Below, in pieces: positions 5,622 to 5,728 of a DNA stretch of 5,728 nucleotides (its first letter is position 1; each line of letters begins with the position of its first letter). The notes beneath the pieces are model-generated. The model was not told the origin of the DNA, ran no database searches, and saw only the letters and a program-made list of their open reading frames with translations. Source of the DNA: Phycisphaerae bacterium (GTDB taxonomy: Bacteria > Planctomycetota > Phycisphaerae > UBA1845 > Fen-1342); NCBI GenBank assembly GCA_026984555.1, contig JALSRY010000019.1, forward strand, positions 1-5,728, written 5' to 3'. Both the position numbers and the translations under genes were made by a program.

Positions 5622-5728
5622 ACGGGGCGACCTGCCTGGGAACAAGAAGCAGCGCCGGTGGCGTGTAGCGCCGCGCGGGAGTCGTGCGGAGGGGGGAGGC
5701 GCAGAAAAATACGCGACGGCGGCCCTGG

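Noticed and set aside
5259..5645. A 128-codon minus-strand frame at the end of mcsB and beyond
   Set aside because: Most of it is antisense to conserved McsB codons, and it has no recognisable motif or convincing ribosome-binding site.

Overview
The window is GC-rich DNA, roughly two-thirds G+C by eye, that is almost fully coding. It carries two divergent transcription units separated by a non-coding gap of about 360 bp. The gene content suggests Planctomycetota or a relative: a DUF2723-type membrane protein, a large ABC exporter permease of the PF16949 type, and an mcsA-mcsB pair in a GC-rich genome rather than a low-GC Bacillota genome. This lineage call is inference; no rRNA or other marker gene is present.

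Left unit (minus strand, read from about 3665 down to 1). Four genes run in one direction: a membrane-anchored protein of unknown function (3629-2793), an ABC transporter ATPase (2753-1953), a 567-residue multi-pass ABC permease (1960-257), and the first 85 codons of a DUF2723 membrane protein that runs off the left edge (255-1). The junctions are a 39-nt gap, an 8-nt overlap and a 1-nt gap, so this looks like one operon with translational coupling across the last three genes. A good sigma70-like promoter (TTGACC, 18 nt, TAGAAT) lies just upstream of the first gene. The ATPase and permease together should form an ABC-2-type exporter; its substrate is unknown.

Right unit (plus strand, 3991-5546). 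mcsA encodes a zinc-finger and UVR-motif protein. mcsB encodes a protein-arginine kinase of the phosphagen-kinase fold. Their stop and start codons overlap (ATGA). In Bacillota this pair marks aberrant proteins with phosphoarginine for ClpC-ClpP degradation, under control of the CtsR repressor. Here no ctsR precedes the pair and no clpC start is visible in the 182 nt after it. McsB keeps the catalytic residues, at almost exactly the Bacillus numbering. The C-terminal phosphoarginine-sensing motif (RDxxRA) reads RSLARA, and the fourth zinc-binding pair of McsA has lost one Cys.

I see no CRISPR array, tRNA, rRNA, insertion sequence or phage gene. The main points of interest are the altered regulatory parts of a stand-alone McsAB cassette and an unassigned membrane-anchored protein leading an ABC exporter operon. 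I do not see clear evidence of a wholly new system.
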